Assembly (NCBI GenBank): GCA_910589415.1
Contig: OU342633.1
Coordinates: 37,640,210 to 37,704,209, forward strand
Direction of reading: 5' to 3'
Length of the DNA stretch: 64,000 bases
Source: Malachius bipustulatus
Taxonomy: Eukaryota > Arthropoda > Insecta > Coleoptera > Melyridae
The notes under the pieces are model-generated. The model saw only the letters and a list, made by a program, of their open reading frames with translations. It searched no databases and had not been told where the DNA came from. The position numbers and the translations under genes are program-made. Shown here piece by piece: positions 1 through 12,163 of this stretch (position 1 is its first letter; every line of letters starts with the position of its first letter).

Positions 1-2084
1 CTCTGCTAGGGGGATGAACTTGTGTAGTTAAATTTGTCACCAAAATATGTCCCCCTCGATAACAACATTGACCTGTTTCGACGTTTTTCGCGTACATCTT
101 CAGATTTCAAGTCATTAAGCTTGGTACGTTTTCGTTGGGCCACCTTGCATGACTAGGCGCACGCGCAACAGATGGTAATATTGGACTGTTTTGGTATTAT
201 CGATAGTCAGGACGTAAGGGAATCCCCAACTATACCTATAGTTATGAAGTCACGTATACATAAACTATTGGATAGGTCATCGAACTGATAATTTGAGCCA
301 CTCAGGAGTATTTGCTGTCTAGGCTGCCAATGTAACTTGAGAGAATTTTAGCCCAGTCCGGACTTCTAGTAGCAAGAGCATTAAGCTAACTCAAAGGGGA
401 GTTTTTGGTGCTCACATGTCCAGCATATTATCAGAAAATGAATAGCTCTGTAGAGAATGGAGACTTTAAAATTATAACTGCTCTTAGAGACAACTAAAGT
501 GCCTTTTCTGTAAGGATGAAGACTAAATAGTCAGGTAAAAAACCTTCTCGATTTTGAAAGGCTAAATAACTAGAACCAAAGCAGAGAGGTACAGAGAAAG
601 TCTCTTGTATTTTAAGTTATCATTTATCACCATGGGTTGGGTGGGAGATCATTTAGCGTTTGTTGTTCAGGAATTTGAAAGTAACACTCGTTACTTTTTC
701 GATTCTTTAAAAATTTCGAGAAAAATACGATTTTCGCAACAAAATTTGACTCATTTATCCCCACGTTCATCCGATTTAACCCCGTGAGGTTTTTTTTTCA
801 GGGTTTTTCTTAAAGCCAAGATATAGGTATCAATATCCTCCTCGAGCCTTGCGTGCCTTCAAGTTTAATACTGTGAGAAATTAGGGCTAATCCAGTGGGC
901 CAATTTTTATATTCCCAAAAACCGGTATTTTTATAGTTTATTTAAATTTTTCACGCTGAAATTAACGATAATGCAGAAAAATTTTTGTCTTCGACTCAAG
1001 TAACAGTAATAGAAAAAAATTGCGGACTTTTAAGCCAAGATGGAAAACCAAATAATGGATTTAACAATACTATTACCTACATAATGTCAAGATTTTTTTT
1101 CGTTAGGACGCTGTTCTTGGGGTTTCCTAAACTTTATAATAATTTAATTGGTTAAGTAGTGTAAATTTATGCCGATTTTCTATTAAAACCTATTTTGCTT
1201 TAAAGTGAGTAACATTAAGGCATCTGGAGCACCATAACAAAATGGCAGAGATCAACCTCTTACGTGTATCATTAATGTAGCAGGTAAATTAATTATGTTG
1301 AAGAGATTTTTTGCTGTCGGTGTTAGTGACTATTATATGCAGATGATCTAACACCGTTTTGAGGTGTTATTCGTCCGCGATGCATCTGACTGTGAAAGGC
1401 TGCAAAAGTCTCTTGACCGATTCAGCTGATGGCAGTGACAGGCAAATAATTGAGGGCATAATGTAGGTAAAGTTTATGTAATTACACTTTTAGTAGATCG
1501 CATCAGACACCTTTACTTTTTAATTACAATTCTAAGTAATTTCCAGTACAAAATGTTCCAAATGATAACAAAAAATATTGAAAGTAACAAATATTTCAAC
1601 AAAACAATTAAATAACAGTTATAAATATTTATTATTTATTTATTATTTAATTATTTTATTTTTATTATCATTTATGTGAATATATTTATCATTGTGTCCT
1701 CATTTTTGTTTATAATCCCATTATCGTTTAAGCACTAACATTACGAAAGGGTTCTACAGATAAGCATGTGCTTACAAGAAGACTATAAATCTTGAAACCT
1801 GATCCCCATGAAAGCCTGGGACGACTGGGACGACCTACTACCACTGGGAAGATGGAAGCCCGCGGAAGGCTAAAGAAGAAGCGATTCGGAGAGACGGTTG
1901 AATGAAAGTTTTTCTGCGCTAGAGAAGAGATCTCTAGTATACGCCTTCAGATAACACACTCCTGTGCTTGCTGGAGGGAGGAACTTTGACTTCAGTCTTC
2001 ATCATCAACAACCTCCGATGGAGTGTCAAAATGTACCTACAAGTAGTGTAATTTGACTACACAAAAATGATACCAATCTCATGT
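1..2084. other. AT-rich non-coding stretch, nothing recognised
   Basis: I see no gene, RNA or clear mobile element here. Short ORFs are closed by frequent stops and resemble no family I know. The segment at about 1620-1680 is almost pure A/T. Confidence 0.5.
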
Positions 2085-2620
2085 TATGGTCAAAGTATAA
2101 GTACTCCCAGGCATTTTCCTGGATTGCGGACACCACCTGGTTTTCAACCTGTATTTTCAAAGATTTTATTTTCCGTCTCGCTATGAACAGGACTGCCTCC
2201 GTTTTCTGTGACGTTATTTTTAGCTTTTTTCTGCTAAGGTTTTCGTCATATTGTATATCATGGCTCTATTAGCTTTAATTTCCAGAAAATCTTGCCGATT
2301 TGGCTTCTACTACCACCGCTACATCATCTGCATATCCGACAAATGTTACCTCTTTCGGGATCTCGACAATTAGAACCCGCCCGTCGTAGTAGCAGAGGTC
2401 CGAGAGCGGACCCTTGTGGGATTCCACAGCTTATTTCCATTTCCTTGAGATGTTCCGCTATTATGGTTCTTTCTTCTAGATAGTTCATTATCATGTGTGT
2501 ACGAGGTATATCTGTATGTCTTTCTTCTTTTGTGTTACAACACTATGCCATCCCACCTGGCTGTGTTGAAGGCATTCTTTACATCTATTAGTGATTAGCA
2601 TGCAGAATCCTCTGTGGTGG
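2085..2620 (-). pseudogene. R1-like non-LTR retrotransposon RT remnant
   Basis: Reading the minus strand gives broken pieces of a reverse transcriptase. A segment resembling the palm block with NLIDVKNAFN is followed by the block CGIPQGSALGPLL at about 2420-2460. In another frame comes a GYADDVAVVV catalytic motif at about 2310-2345. A block like NMTKTLAEK and KTEAVLF follows at 2190-2270. The order matches RT domains 3 to 7 of R1-like LINEs. Frame changes between blocks and the lack of endonuclease or a C-terminal part show it is a dead fragment. The clade assignment is by motif memory only. Confidence 0.72.
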
Positions 2621-4828
2621 TATGCACCGCATATTAGCTTCCTGATCGAACCTCGGCAAGGGATCTCCCCAACTCATCGGCGGGTAGCTTCCTAACCGGA
2701 CCTCTTTACTTTCCATGCAAACGGCTGATCTAACAAGATTCATTCCCACGGTTGTCTTAAAGACCTAGATTTCGGTGGTTATGCTGCAGTTTAAAATGAT
2801 TCCCGCAACTACCATTTGATTAAATCCCTATTTAAACCTGAGACCGAGTTTTTCTACATCGTGCTCTTTTCTCGGTTGTTCCAGGTCGAACACGGCAGTG
2901 TTAGTATTGTTAGGGCTGTTAGGAGCGTAAAAATAAAGTAGGTGCGTTAAAACTCCTTTAATTGTTGCATTTATCTCAAATCTCCCGCCTTTTAATTCAT
3001 GTCTGTGAATAAAAGAACCAACAACAAAACACAACATAGCGTCCTAGGGGTTCCTGAAACTAGATGATCACAACAACACACGGTTGGTAATGTCGGCTAT
3101 TTTATTTAAAATATTTGAAATAGGGATTTTGAGCTGGGATAACTTCAATTTAAAACATTCAACACGTTAAAAAGGCGGGATTACCTCAAATTCAAACCTA
3201 CAGCTCAGGGCGGGAATATAAAGATGTTCATGATAGAGGAGTTGAAATCTCAAAATTGAAAAGGGTTCTTCTTTTTAAATATTTCAATTTAGGCCTTCGA
3301 TTTGGGGCATTTTAGTTAAGGTGGCCACCGTACAGATGAAAATGCATGACATACAATAAAAGGTAGGTTACACTATATGTTCGAAATTCTTTCTCCATTT
3401 ACAAAGACAAAAACAAGAAAAAAAATCATTAAAGAAGAAACCTAACATAAGTATTGATCGAGGCAGTTAATCTGTGCATGTGCAAGCATCATGCAGTAAT
3501 TTCACATCTTGTAATCTTGTAATTGAGAATTATTTTCTGTAATTCAGGACAAATCCTTGAAAATATAATTCTAATTACGGACAAACTAAAGTCAAGTGCA
3601 TCCAAAAACTGCCTTTTTAGTCTCGCCAACACGCAAAAGCGGCCAACTGTGCTACATAAACTTCTGTGTGAGAATTGCATATCACTGAATGAGTGAAGAA
3701 AATGCTATAATTAATCCAACAAGACTTCGTGAGAAGTAAGAGAGTATAATTATTATTATAGTAAAAGATGCTAATCAAATTTTCTCACAAAATAATTGGT
3801 CATTATTCAAAAATGACACCATATAATGAGGAAAACGTTATTAGCAGCTTGCCCTTTAGTATTATTAGTTGTTGAAAAAATAATTTAAAAAAATTATTTG
3901 TATAAGTAATCTGATAATAATTATTATTACTAAATTATACTTTTATTGGTGAAAAAATTAATCTTGAATCCCAGATGAACAAACCTTAATAATAATTGCC
4001 ACTGTCTTCTTGATATTAAGATAGTTGTGAAATATAACAGATGAAGAATTCTATTTAGTTATTTAGCAACACCAACTCCGACACCGACACTATCTCACTA
4101 ATATGGGCGACTATTAAAACATTTTTTTCTTCATTATGACTAATGAAGTGAGAAATATGGCACAAATATTCCAAATATGAGATCTTAATTAAATAAATAA
4201 CAAACATGATTGCCAGGTAGCAATTTATTTCGGAAATGTCTGATGTGTCGAAATCAATCCTTTTGTAATCCAAATAGAAGTGACAGATATAATTCAATTA
4301 TACTCTAATAAATCAATTTATTTACTTCTTATTCTTACTTCATAGAAAATTATTTACCGATACGACCCAACAAAAGCTTTTAATTTTACAAACGCTCTTT
4401 GAAAGTAATCTTGAAATGAAAGCAATTCCTGAGAATGTCAGCCTTAAAACTGTTACAAAACTAGTATAGAAACAATAAAAATACGGTAAAGAGGTAGTTT
4501 ATAATATTGACTACGCTATTTATTACAAGAGGGGTACCTTACCTACTTAGAAAATGCTTTTATTGCTAGAGGCAGCAAATTAGAGCGTGAAGACTACTAG
4601 CACAACTTGGACTGCGAAGGCTCCATAATAAGTGTTAACTGAATAGGTATTGATTTTTGAAAATTTTTATATTTTAAATCAACCCTATCTTCATTATTTT
4701 CCCTTTTGATCTTCTGCCTTGTCTAGATTAATTTAATTTACTTACTTCTTCAGCTATAGGTGTATCTATCTCAGATAAAATTTTACTTTAATTCTCTAAA
4801 TTGACAGACAACCTGTACCTACCTTTAC
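2621..4828. other. Non-coding stretch, nothing recognised
   Basis: No gene family is recognisable on either strand. Two near-copies of a short block starting AGCTTCCTGA or AGCTTCCTAA lie at about 2636 and 2685. The rest is AT-rich. Confidence 0.45.
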
Positions 4829-5069
4829 TACAGTGTGTGTCACAGGCATGGTACACCCCCTTTTTTTTCTTTATTTTTGAAGATAATCTTTTGAAATTTG
4901 GTACGTCGCATATCCTCGATAGAGCGCACTTTTTAGCAGAAAATTGAATTTTTTCCCACATCCGGTTTTTCCGGAAATGTTACCAACTTTTTATTTTTAA
5001 ATGGGACACCCTATATATTATTATATTTTTGGTTTCTATACATTTGTACGAATCCAACAATACCACATA

Positions 5070-5434
5070 AGTACCATTTTAAATGTCAAATTTGTTTTTA
5101 TTTAATTTTTTATTTCTCAATTATAGTGTGCCATGACAATTTCGTTTTACTCCAATTGGATCATCTAATGCTAGAAAAATCGAATTTTTGTTCAAAGTAC
5201 TAAATTAAGTGATTTATGGATAAATTATGCGCACCGGAATGATTTTTTGAGCTGAATTCATTTTTTTCAAATGGTACCATATTGGTACCGAGGTACCATC
5301 TACTAGTACTCTTAATAAGGGACATTTTGGTGTACCCATTTTGCATCTGTGACGAACACAACTGAAGTCATGTCACACTATAATTGAGAAATAAAAAATT
5401 AAATAAAAACAAATTTGACATTCAAAATGGTACT
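5070..5434. mobile_element. Nested MITE with 63-bp TIRs, TA target duplication
   Basis: The ends AGTACCATTTT and its mirror AATGGTACT open inverted repeats of about 63 bp (5070-5132 and 5372-5434) that are nearly identical. The element sits inside the left TIR of the 4831-7877 transposon. The right TIR of that transposon keeps the uninserted sequence (CCACATATATCC on the complementary strand). This shows a 2-bp TA duplication at 5068-5069 and 5435-5436. It has no coding capacity. Confidence 0.85.
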
Positions 5435-6196
5435 TATATCCCATTTCAGACGTTTTTGAATTCAGAGTTGGCTATGGAAAATTCGAATTATGTTGGTACC
5501 TTTCCAAAAACTGAGTTTTGAACTACCTTTGACAAGCTAAATTTTTTAAGGTTATGGATGTTTCTAATCAAATTTGACTTTGTTTTAAATTTCACCTACG
5601 CTGCGTTGCCAAAACAGGAATATATTATCTTAAGTAGGTACTTATACTAATATTCGAGGAAATATTTATTTTTGTGTAAAATCAGACAAGGAGGATTTAT
5701 TTCTTGATCGATTTTTTTCAACTAACTTTAACTTTAATTTTTATCCAAAAAATAAGAAATATAAAAATTATCATAATTTATTGTTTGTTTTAAGTTTAGT
5801 AATAAAAGATAAAAATACAAGTTATGTTCATTGTCATTAAAATTTCTTGTTTAACGGTTAAAATAAGATTCATATATTATAAGGTAAGCTATATTTCTAC
5901 ACTTCTACAGTTCTACACTTCTACAATGCTTTTATAGTTATTGAACAAGAAATATTCAACTAGAAAATTAAGAAATGTTATCCAGAGAAGTAATTTAAAG
6001 GCTAGCGGTTACAACATTATTTATAAAAATCTACATAATAATATTATTTCGGATTTTTTTGCTCGCGATACTTCTTGATTTTACTCTCAAATTTTATTGA
6101 GTTGGTTTAGATTCGAAGATAAAGATTATGCCCTGGAAATTTATAAAGGCTATTTCAACAAATTTTTTCAACTGACTTCAATTTTCCAATATCAAA

Positions 6197-6432
6197 GTTT
6201 TTTTTTAAGAGGGATTAAGAGCATTGGTCTTAACCGTGTAGATAAGACCTACTCATTCCAATCTAGTAATTTGGCTCTCAGAACTAGCTAATTTGGCCAG
6301 ACACAAATTTTAAATTTATAAATACATAGTTAAATTACCGAGAAATAACCATGCCGAGCTGAGATTTGAACCCAGACGGTGGCAGCGTCAACGGCTCAAT
6401 AATTATAGTCAGTGACCTAAACCGCCGCGCTC
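6197..6432 (-). mobile_element. tRNA-derived SINE, copy A
   Basis: On the minus strand the element has a tRNA-like head at about 6350-6432 with a B-box-like GGGTTCAAATCTC. A body containing GGTTAAGACC follows, then an A-rich tail seen as the T-run at 6198-6206. The same order and matching body motifs occur at 9478, 10172 and 41813. The copy is diverged and its target duplication is unclear. It lies inside the 4831-7877 TIR element. Confidence 0.72.
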
Positions 6433-7879
6433 AAAATAAAAGTTATTTAATAATAATATAATAAAAAACTCAATCACATTTACATTTATGATCTTTGATT
6501 TGTTCTCTATTGTCTTAAATAACTTAAAAGTGCTGGACTTCTCTCTCTCGCGTCATGTGGTGAAATTCAGGAACATATCATATGTCATGTCGCCGACTCT
6601 TGAAATGCCTAATTTTCACAAGAACATTTGAAGAATAAGTAGGGGTAGTCTTTATTCCTTTATCAACTAATTTAATTTAAATTTTGAAGAAAGCAGATGG
6701 AATGAGCCTCATGATCTTTGTAGGTTGCCAATAAGTTTTTCTTCATTTTCAATTTATTGTAGGGAGTTGGAGGATTTTTTTGCTAGTTGAGGAAAGTCTT
6801 GCTAACTCGGTTGAGGATGAGTTATGACAAATTCTTATCTCGTTATTGTCGTTTGATACTGAGGCTGCCTAAAATATATGAATAAAAATTATATTTGGGT
6901 AGAACTATAAATTTTCTGAATCCAATCGGTTTAATTCAAGTATGGTTATTGGTTACTCCACCTTTATATTTTCTGGATTTCAATTTATTATAAAACAGTA
7001 TAAGCATGGATGCAATTAGTGTGACGTAGTAGACAAGATTTTCGTCTTTTCGTAGCACACGGCGTGGTCATCCTGAAGCCTGAATCCTGAAGCCTGGCAT
7101 CCTGAAGCATGGTGTAGAGCTCATCTTCTTCGAGGTAGGACTGAGTCTCACAAATTCGGGAAGCACGATTCACCGGGGTTTGTATTACAGAGCACGTTTT
7201 TGGGCTGGGTGTTGATTGGAGTTCTTGTGTAAATAATGATCTCTTTGTGTTGGTTTTCGGTAGACACTGTGCCACACATTTCAATTACTTTTGACATTAT
7301 AATATAATAATGTAGTATTCAAAGGAGATTTAAGTTCTTTTCAATTATAAAAGGATTGAAATAAGATGCTGAAAATCTGACAGAACTTTTTGAATGAAGT
7401 TACTGAACGTCTAATAATTAAATATTTTTTACTAAAAAATAACAACAATCGTATATTATTGAATTATTGTTTTCATACGTCAAACATATTTTTATTAGGT
7501 AAGAAATTAATCCTAATGGCATATGAGTAAAGTGGGAAGTCATTTGAACTTTTTTAGCTCAAATCGACTGTCCAGGGTATCCAACTTGAAGAAAAAATAT
7601 CACAGCCAACTTGAATCCAAAAACGTCTGAAATGGGATATATGTGGTATTGTTGGATTCGTACAAATGTATAGAATCCAAAAATATAATAATATATAGGG
7701 TGTCCCATTTAAAAATAAAAAGTTGGTAACATTTCCGGAAAAACCGGATATGGGAAAAAATTCAATTTTCTGCTAAAAAGTGCGCTCTATCGAGAATATG
7801 CGACGTACCAAATTTCAAAAAATTATCTCCAAAAATAAAAAAAAAAAGGGGGTGTACCATTACTGTGACACACACTGTA

Positions 7880-9475
7880 TAACGATAAGTAAAGTTGGTA
7901 ACCATTACTGGCATGGTTACCAGAAACTTCCAAAGAAAAAAATTGAAATTTTCCAAAAAAAATATTTTTTAAGGTTTCATTGCTCTTTATCTCTTTCAAT
8001 CATTAAAAAACATATATTTATAATTTGTATATAAATGTGTATAAAATGTACAAATAGGTTTGGTATTTTTTAGTTAAAAAATGTTTTTAAATATTGATCA
8101 ACGACTGTATTATTAATTATGATGACGAGAATATTATTGCCCGTTTCCAATATTTTATGTAAATTTCTCCGACGTCGTCTGCACACCTGACAACTACCAG
8201 AGCAGAAAAAACAACATAATTGAGAGTCCGTGACATCAAAATTAACAAACTGCTTGATAATAGGTAAAGGCCATAAACTCCGAAGAAGAAGAATAAGCCA
8301 AAACGATGAAAGCTACATAAACAGAAAGTAAATGGGGAGGTGATAGACTTGGAGAGAGGTGATCGAATTTGTAGTTGCAGAGGAATGGAATAATAAATGA
8401 GAGACATTTTCAAGAAGATGGAAAAAGGGAAAAATAACACAAACGATTAGAGCAGATAAGATAGTGATCAGTAAAATCTTACAACTGATTGAAAGAAAGG
8501 AGCTCATAATAAGAATTGTAATAAAAAAGATAAACCATTAAAAATTGATCCAAGGAAAGCCCAAGGAATGCAAAAAATTGGAAGTTCTATTATGAATAAA
8601 ATCTTTCAAAATCTAGGTGTGTGTGTAGGAAATCAACAGACAATTAGAATCGTAAATAAGTTCTATGTAAATGCCGTTAAGGCACTAATATGATAGAATC
8701 TCAAGAAATTATGTACATTTAAAGCAATTATTATATTTGAAACGATATTTATTAACCTTAAAATCTCAATAAACTTAAATTTTTATAGTAGGTAATGTAA
8801 TAGTTAAAAGAAATATTATTTGTCAGCAAAAATCGGTGACGTAATCTGCCATGGTCTGCAACATATGGCATCGACCGGCAGTTAAAAAGCGCAGGAGAAC
8901 CTAATAAGAAAATTAGAATCAGTTCAAATTAAAATGAAAAATTGAATTAAATACGAACTGTCAATATGAATATCAAGATGTAGGAAAAATCTATCACGAC
9001 TAAAAAAGCTTAGTTATCGTTCAACTGTGTTTGAAACCCTCCACCCTTATTCCTTGCTATCAAATGACGATCCTGACAATCTAATCAGTTTATCACAATA
9101 TGTAAATTATGAAAAAAATAAAACGTCACCTATTCTAGTAAACACTTCACTACTGCTTAGACCTACCATCACTTACATTACGTTTTATAATAATACAGCG
9201 TGATTCTTTTAAGGCGCCCATTAAAAAAAGTTCAACTTCTAGTCGATCTAGGAATCTGAAATTTGGAATCCAGGCAACATAGACAATACATACAACTAAG
9301 TGCAGAAGAGTTTTCTTACATTTATAAAGCATGCAAAAATATAAGTACAAGAAGCAAATCAATTTCACCAAAAATCTAAAAAATTAAGTTTTTTTTTTCA
9401 AAATGTGACTCTTGTTCTCTACAAAAAAATAATGTTTTCACCGAATGACGTCATAAACAAATACCATATATTAAT
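7880..9475. other. Non-coding stretch, nothing recognised
   Basis: ORFs on both strands around 8117-8507 are low-complexity and resemble no family. No RNA gene or paired termini were seen. Confidence 0.4.
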
Positions 9476-9477
9476 TT

Positions 9478-9718
9478 TGAAAAAGAGGAAACATCGGTCT
9501 TTGCTATTATGCAGGTATATAATAAGACAAAGTCGCTCCACTGTGGTAATATTGACTTCGAGAACTAGCTCATATAGCCACAGAATAGTTTTTATCATAG
9601 AAATAGTGACATAGACGAACACAACAACCAAGGAAAGAGTGGGATTTGAACCCACGCGGTGACAGTCAATGGATTAGTAGTCTGCACTTATAACCCGCCG
9701 AGCTACCGCCTGCTCCGG
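9478..9718 (-). mobile_element. tRNA-derived SINE, copy B
   Basis: On the minus strand the tRNA-like head (about 9635-9718) starts near GGCGGTAGCTCGGCGGG. It has a clean B box in GTGGGTTCAAATCCCAC. The body shares GAGCTAGTTCTCGAAG and GGAGCGACTTTGTCTTA with copies C and D. It ends in a short A-rich tail near 9478. Confidence 0.78.
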
Positions 9719-9952
9719 AAACACAAACCATAAATTTAGTTTTGAATGTGTTAGACTTTAGGAATTTTAGAAATAGATTTTTTTTTACTAATTACAGGAG
9801 GAAACAATGTTGCGGTCATAAGAAAAACTAAACTTGACTAAGAAAACTCGTAAGATCTATTAGTCTGTTTTGAAAACTTTTTAAATATCAGATTGATAGC
9901 TCATGACGACTTATATTGACCTACAAAAAATAATTAACGTTATCTTCAATAA

Positions 9953-10482
9953 TAAATTTATAATTATTTTTATTGAACCACTTATTTGATAATATAATAT
10001 TTCATGAGTTTTATTGGGGCTTAGGTTCTAATTTTAAATTTGCTACTAAAGAGAAAATTAATTAGGAAACTTAGTTTTCTAATTTGTTCTGTAAAGAACC
10101 TTTAGTGGCAAATTTAAAATTAGAACCTAATCCCAATAAAACTCATGAAATATTATATCATCAAATAAGTGTTTTTTTTTTTTTTAAAAAAAAAAGGAGG
10201 GAGCATCGGTCTTAACTATGTAGGTAAGACAAAGTCGCTCCACTCCGGTAACACGGGATTTCGAGCATCTTACTCATTCACCCAGCCTCAAGTATGCCAT
10301 TTATAAATTTAAACGTTCGGTCGCTTGTTTTATTTTTCACATACATTCGAAAATGCATCCGAAAAATAACACGAGCCGGTGAGTTCCGAACTCGCGACCT
10401 TAGGCTCGGTAGGCAGCGGACTGAACCACTAGGCTACGCGAGTCTCAAATAAGTGGTTCAATAAAAATAATTGTAAATCTAA
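9953..10482. mobile_element. Foldback/palindromic element interrupted by a SINE
   Basis: The left arm (about 9953-10055) contains TTGAACCACTTATTTGA and TTTCATGAGTTTTATTGGG. It is mirrored by 10105-10171 plus 10456-10482. The right arm is split by a SINE at 10172-10444. No coding capacity; the loop between the arms is about 50 bp. Confidence 0.8.
10172..10444 (-). mobile_element. tRNA-derived SINE, copy C, with 11-bp target duplication
   Basis: A perfect direct repeat TCAAATAAGTG at 10161-10171 and 10445-10455 flanks the element. On the minus strand the head reads GCCTAGTGGTTCAGTCC (A-box side) and GCGAGTTCGGAACTC (B-box side). It ends in a long poly-A tail, the T-run near 10172-10185. The other arm of the host palindrome keeps the unbroken CACTTATTTGA, which confirms the insertion point. 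Confidence 0.88.
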
Positions 10483-10670
10483 AGAGGCCAGGGTGAAAGA
10501 ATGTGCCATAACATCTTAATTCGTGTATTAACTTATACTTAAAGACGCGCACATTTCTCCGGCTGTCTACTAATTCATTAAAATTGCAGGTCACTACAAA
10601 CCAAAAACACCAGTTAGAATAAATATAACTTTTAACTTTTGTATCGTAGGTGGGGTTTGGGTCTGACTGA

Positions 10671-10725
10671 TATGCTATGCTGATGAGTCCATAATAAGGA
10701 CGAAACGGTCTTTGTCCATGTCCAC
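10671..10725 (+). ncRNA. Hammerhead ribozyme candidate (type I, minimal stem III)
   Basis: All conserved hammerhead elements are present in order. CTGATGA is at 10680-10686. Stem II is GTCC (10687-10690) paired with GGAC (10698-10701), with loop ATAATAA. GAAA is at 10702-10705. A short stem III pairs ACG (10705-10707) with TGT (10713-10715). The cleavage triplet GTC ends at 10716. Stem I pairs CATG (10717-10720) with TATG (10676-10679). The stem II form closely resembles that of schistosome and retrozyme hammerheads. These belong to small mobile or satellite repeats and self-cleave their transcripts. Only one copy was seen in the window. Stem I beyond 4 bp and stem III are weak, so activity is inferred. 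Confidence 0.8.
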
Positions 10726-10759
10726 GTCCAAATGTAGAGGAAAAAACTGCTGAAGACAT

Positions 10760-12161
10760 GGTTGCTCATTTCGTTCTTATGGGAACTCATTAGCATGCCA
10801 CATCATTAGCCCTCTACCTTTTGCATAAGATCGGTTGATTACTTATCCATAAAATTCACACGGAACTTCGGGTATAATCGTTAGCGACTATCAGCCATAC
10901 AACAGGAATTTTCTTTTTATTATTCATTTAATGTTTGGTAGGGAATTTCACTTAAAATAAAAATCTCGATTTTTAAGTTTTTTCAGGATATTTCAGCAAT
11001 GACTGTGGTTATCCTATTTGGATGGTCAACGAGGGAACCAACGAGTAAATTGAAGATCTAGAAACGCGGTTGTACGCGGACATAATTGCGGCTGTTATTG
11101 AACGACCGAATAACCAATAACGGAATCCTGCTAAAATCAACAAGAGTAAACAGATGCAGCACTATCAAGAAGTGCAAGCTCCAATATCTCCTCATGATAA
11201 ATTACTTCTTATTTCAATTCATCAAAAAGGGAAAAATTATAACAAACTTGTCCCTGGAAGAATAACAATAAGATCTTTAGTTGCTGAACCCGATTTCAGT
11301 GATTTCCTCTTTCTGAGAAAAAATGAAAAGTGCAGATGAGGCATTTTCACCTAGTTCTAGTAATTTTATCTTTTTGTTTGTCTTTTCTAATTGGAAATAA
11401 AAATTTTGGTATTAAGTTGTGAAGTCCAAATTTGACACGGGAATGAGAAAAAAATCGTGAACATATTTTAGGAGGGTCTAGTTAGGTACTAGGTTTTGAA
11501 CTAGCTTTTCTAGTTTACCGTGACAAAATTTTAACCTTTTAAGATAGATAGGTAAGTATAACCTCTATGTGTTTCCTAAATTTTTCGAAGGACGGAATAA
11601 TTATGATATTGTTGTTGAAAGAGAGGACGATGGACTTGAAGAAATTTAAAATTAGATTTCACGTTAGAAGCTGCTACTACTTTATCTTAATATCTCACAA
11701 GTAGGTACCTATAAAAAAATTTTGCAAAAATATTGAAATGTAGTGGGGACCAAATCAAAGGAGGAAAAAGGGCAAAATTTAAGAGGAAGTTTTGTGAAAT
11801 TGATTAAATATGTAATTAAGTGAAGTTGACATTATTTAAGTTTAGCATTGCTCTATAAAATAGCTCTACTGGTTCAATTTACTAGGCAAAGAGTTTTTTG
11901 AATTTTTTTCTATGATCCCTTTTTTCAATTATTACAATATTTAAATTTACCCTTCTTTAATTCTTTAAATTAAATTTGGGAAGAGTTTCTTTTGAACTAA
12001 ATCAATGATAGTTTCTAATAAATAATAAAAAAGGTAATTGTTTCTTCCCTTTACCTTCCCCCTTCTCTCCATGACTTCTTGGATTTTAAGATTCTTATGA
12101 ATTATTCTTAATATGAATTTTTGGTTTCATATAACATTTGCTAGACGTCTCAGAAACAATG
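10760..12161. other. Non-coding stretch, nothing recognised
   Basis: AT-rich DNA with only short unrelated ORFs. It might belong to the repeat that carries the hammerhead, but I found no matching termini. Confidence 0.4.
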
Positions 12162-12163
12162 TA

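Larger units (their letters stand above)
4831..7877. mobile_element. 3-kb TIR DNA transposon remnant with TA flanks
   Basis: The left end begins TA-CAGTGTGTGTCAC and the right end is its mirror, GTGACACACACTG-TA. The terminal inverted repeats run about 240 bp: 4831-5068 pairs with 7637-7877. The pairing then continues, after a nested insertion, as 5437-5490 with 7597-7637. TA duplication and a CAGTG-type end suit the Tc1/mariner-like group, which is inference. No transposase is recognisable inside. A minus-strand ORF of 98 codons at 6988-7284 contains short CCTGAAGCC-like duplications and matches nothing I know. The element also carries a SINE at 6197-6432. It looks non-autonomous or decayed. 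Confidence 0.75.

Noticed and set aside
6988..7284. Transposase fragment in the 4831-7877 element
   Set aside because: The translation has no recognisable DDE or helix-turn-helix motif, so I did not assign it.
8117..8507. Minus-strand ORFs of 107 and 64 codons
   Set aside because: Leucine, serine and phenylalanine-rich low-complexity translations of AT-rich DNA, with no recognisable family.
10445..10759. 104-codon minus-strand ORF
   Set aside because: It runs through a palindrome arm and antisense to the hammerhead; no protein family resemblance.
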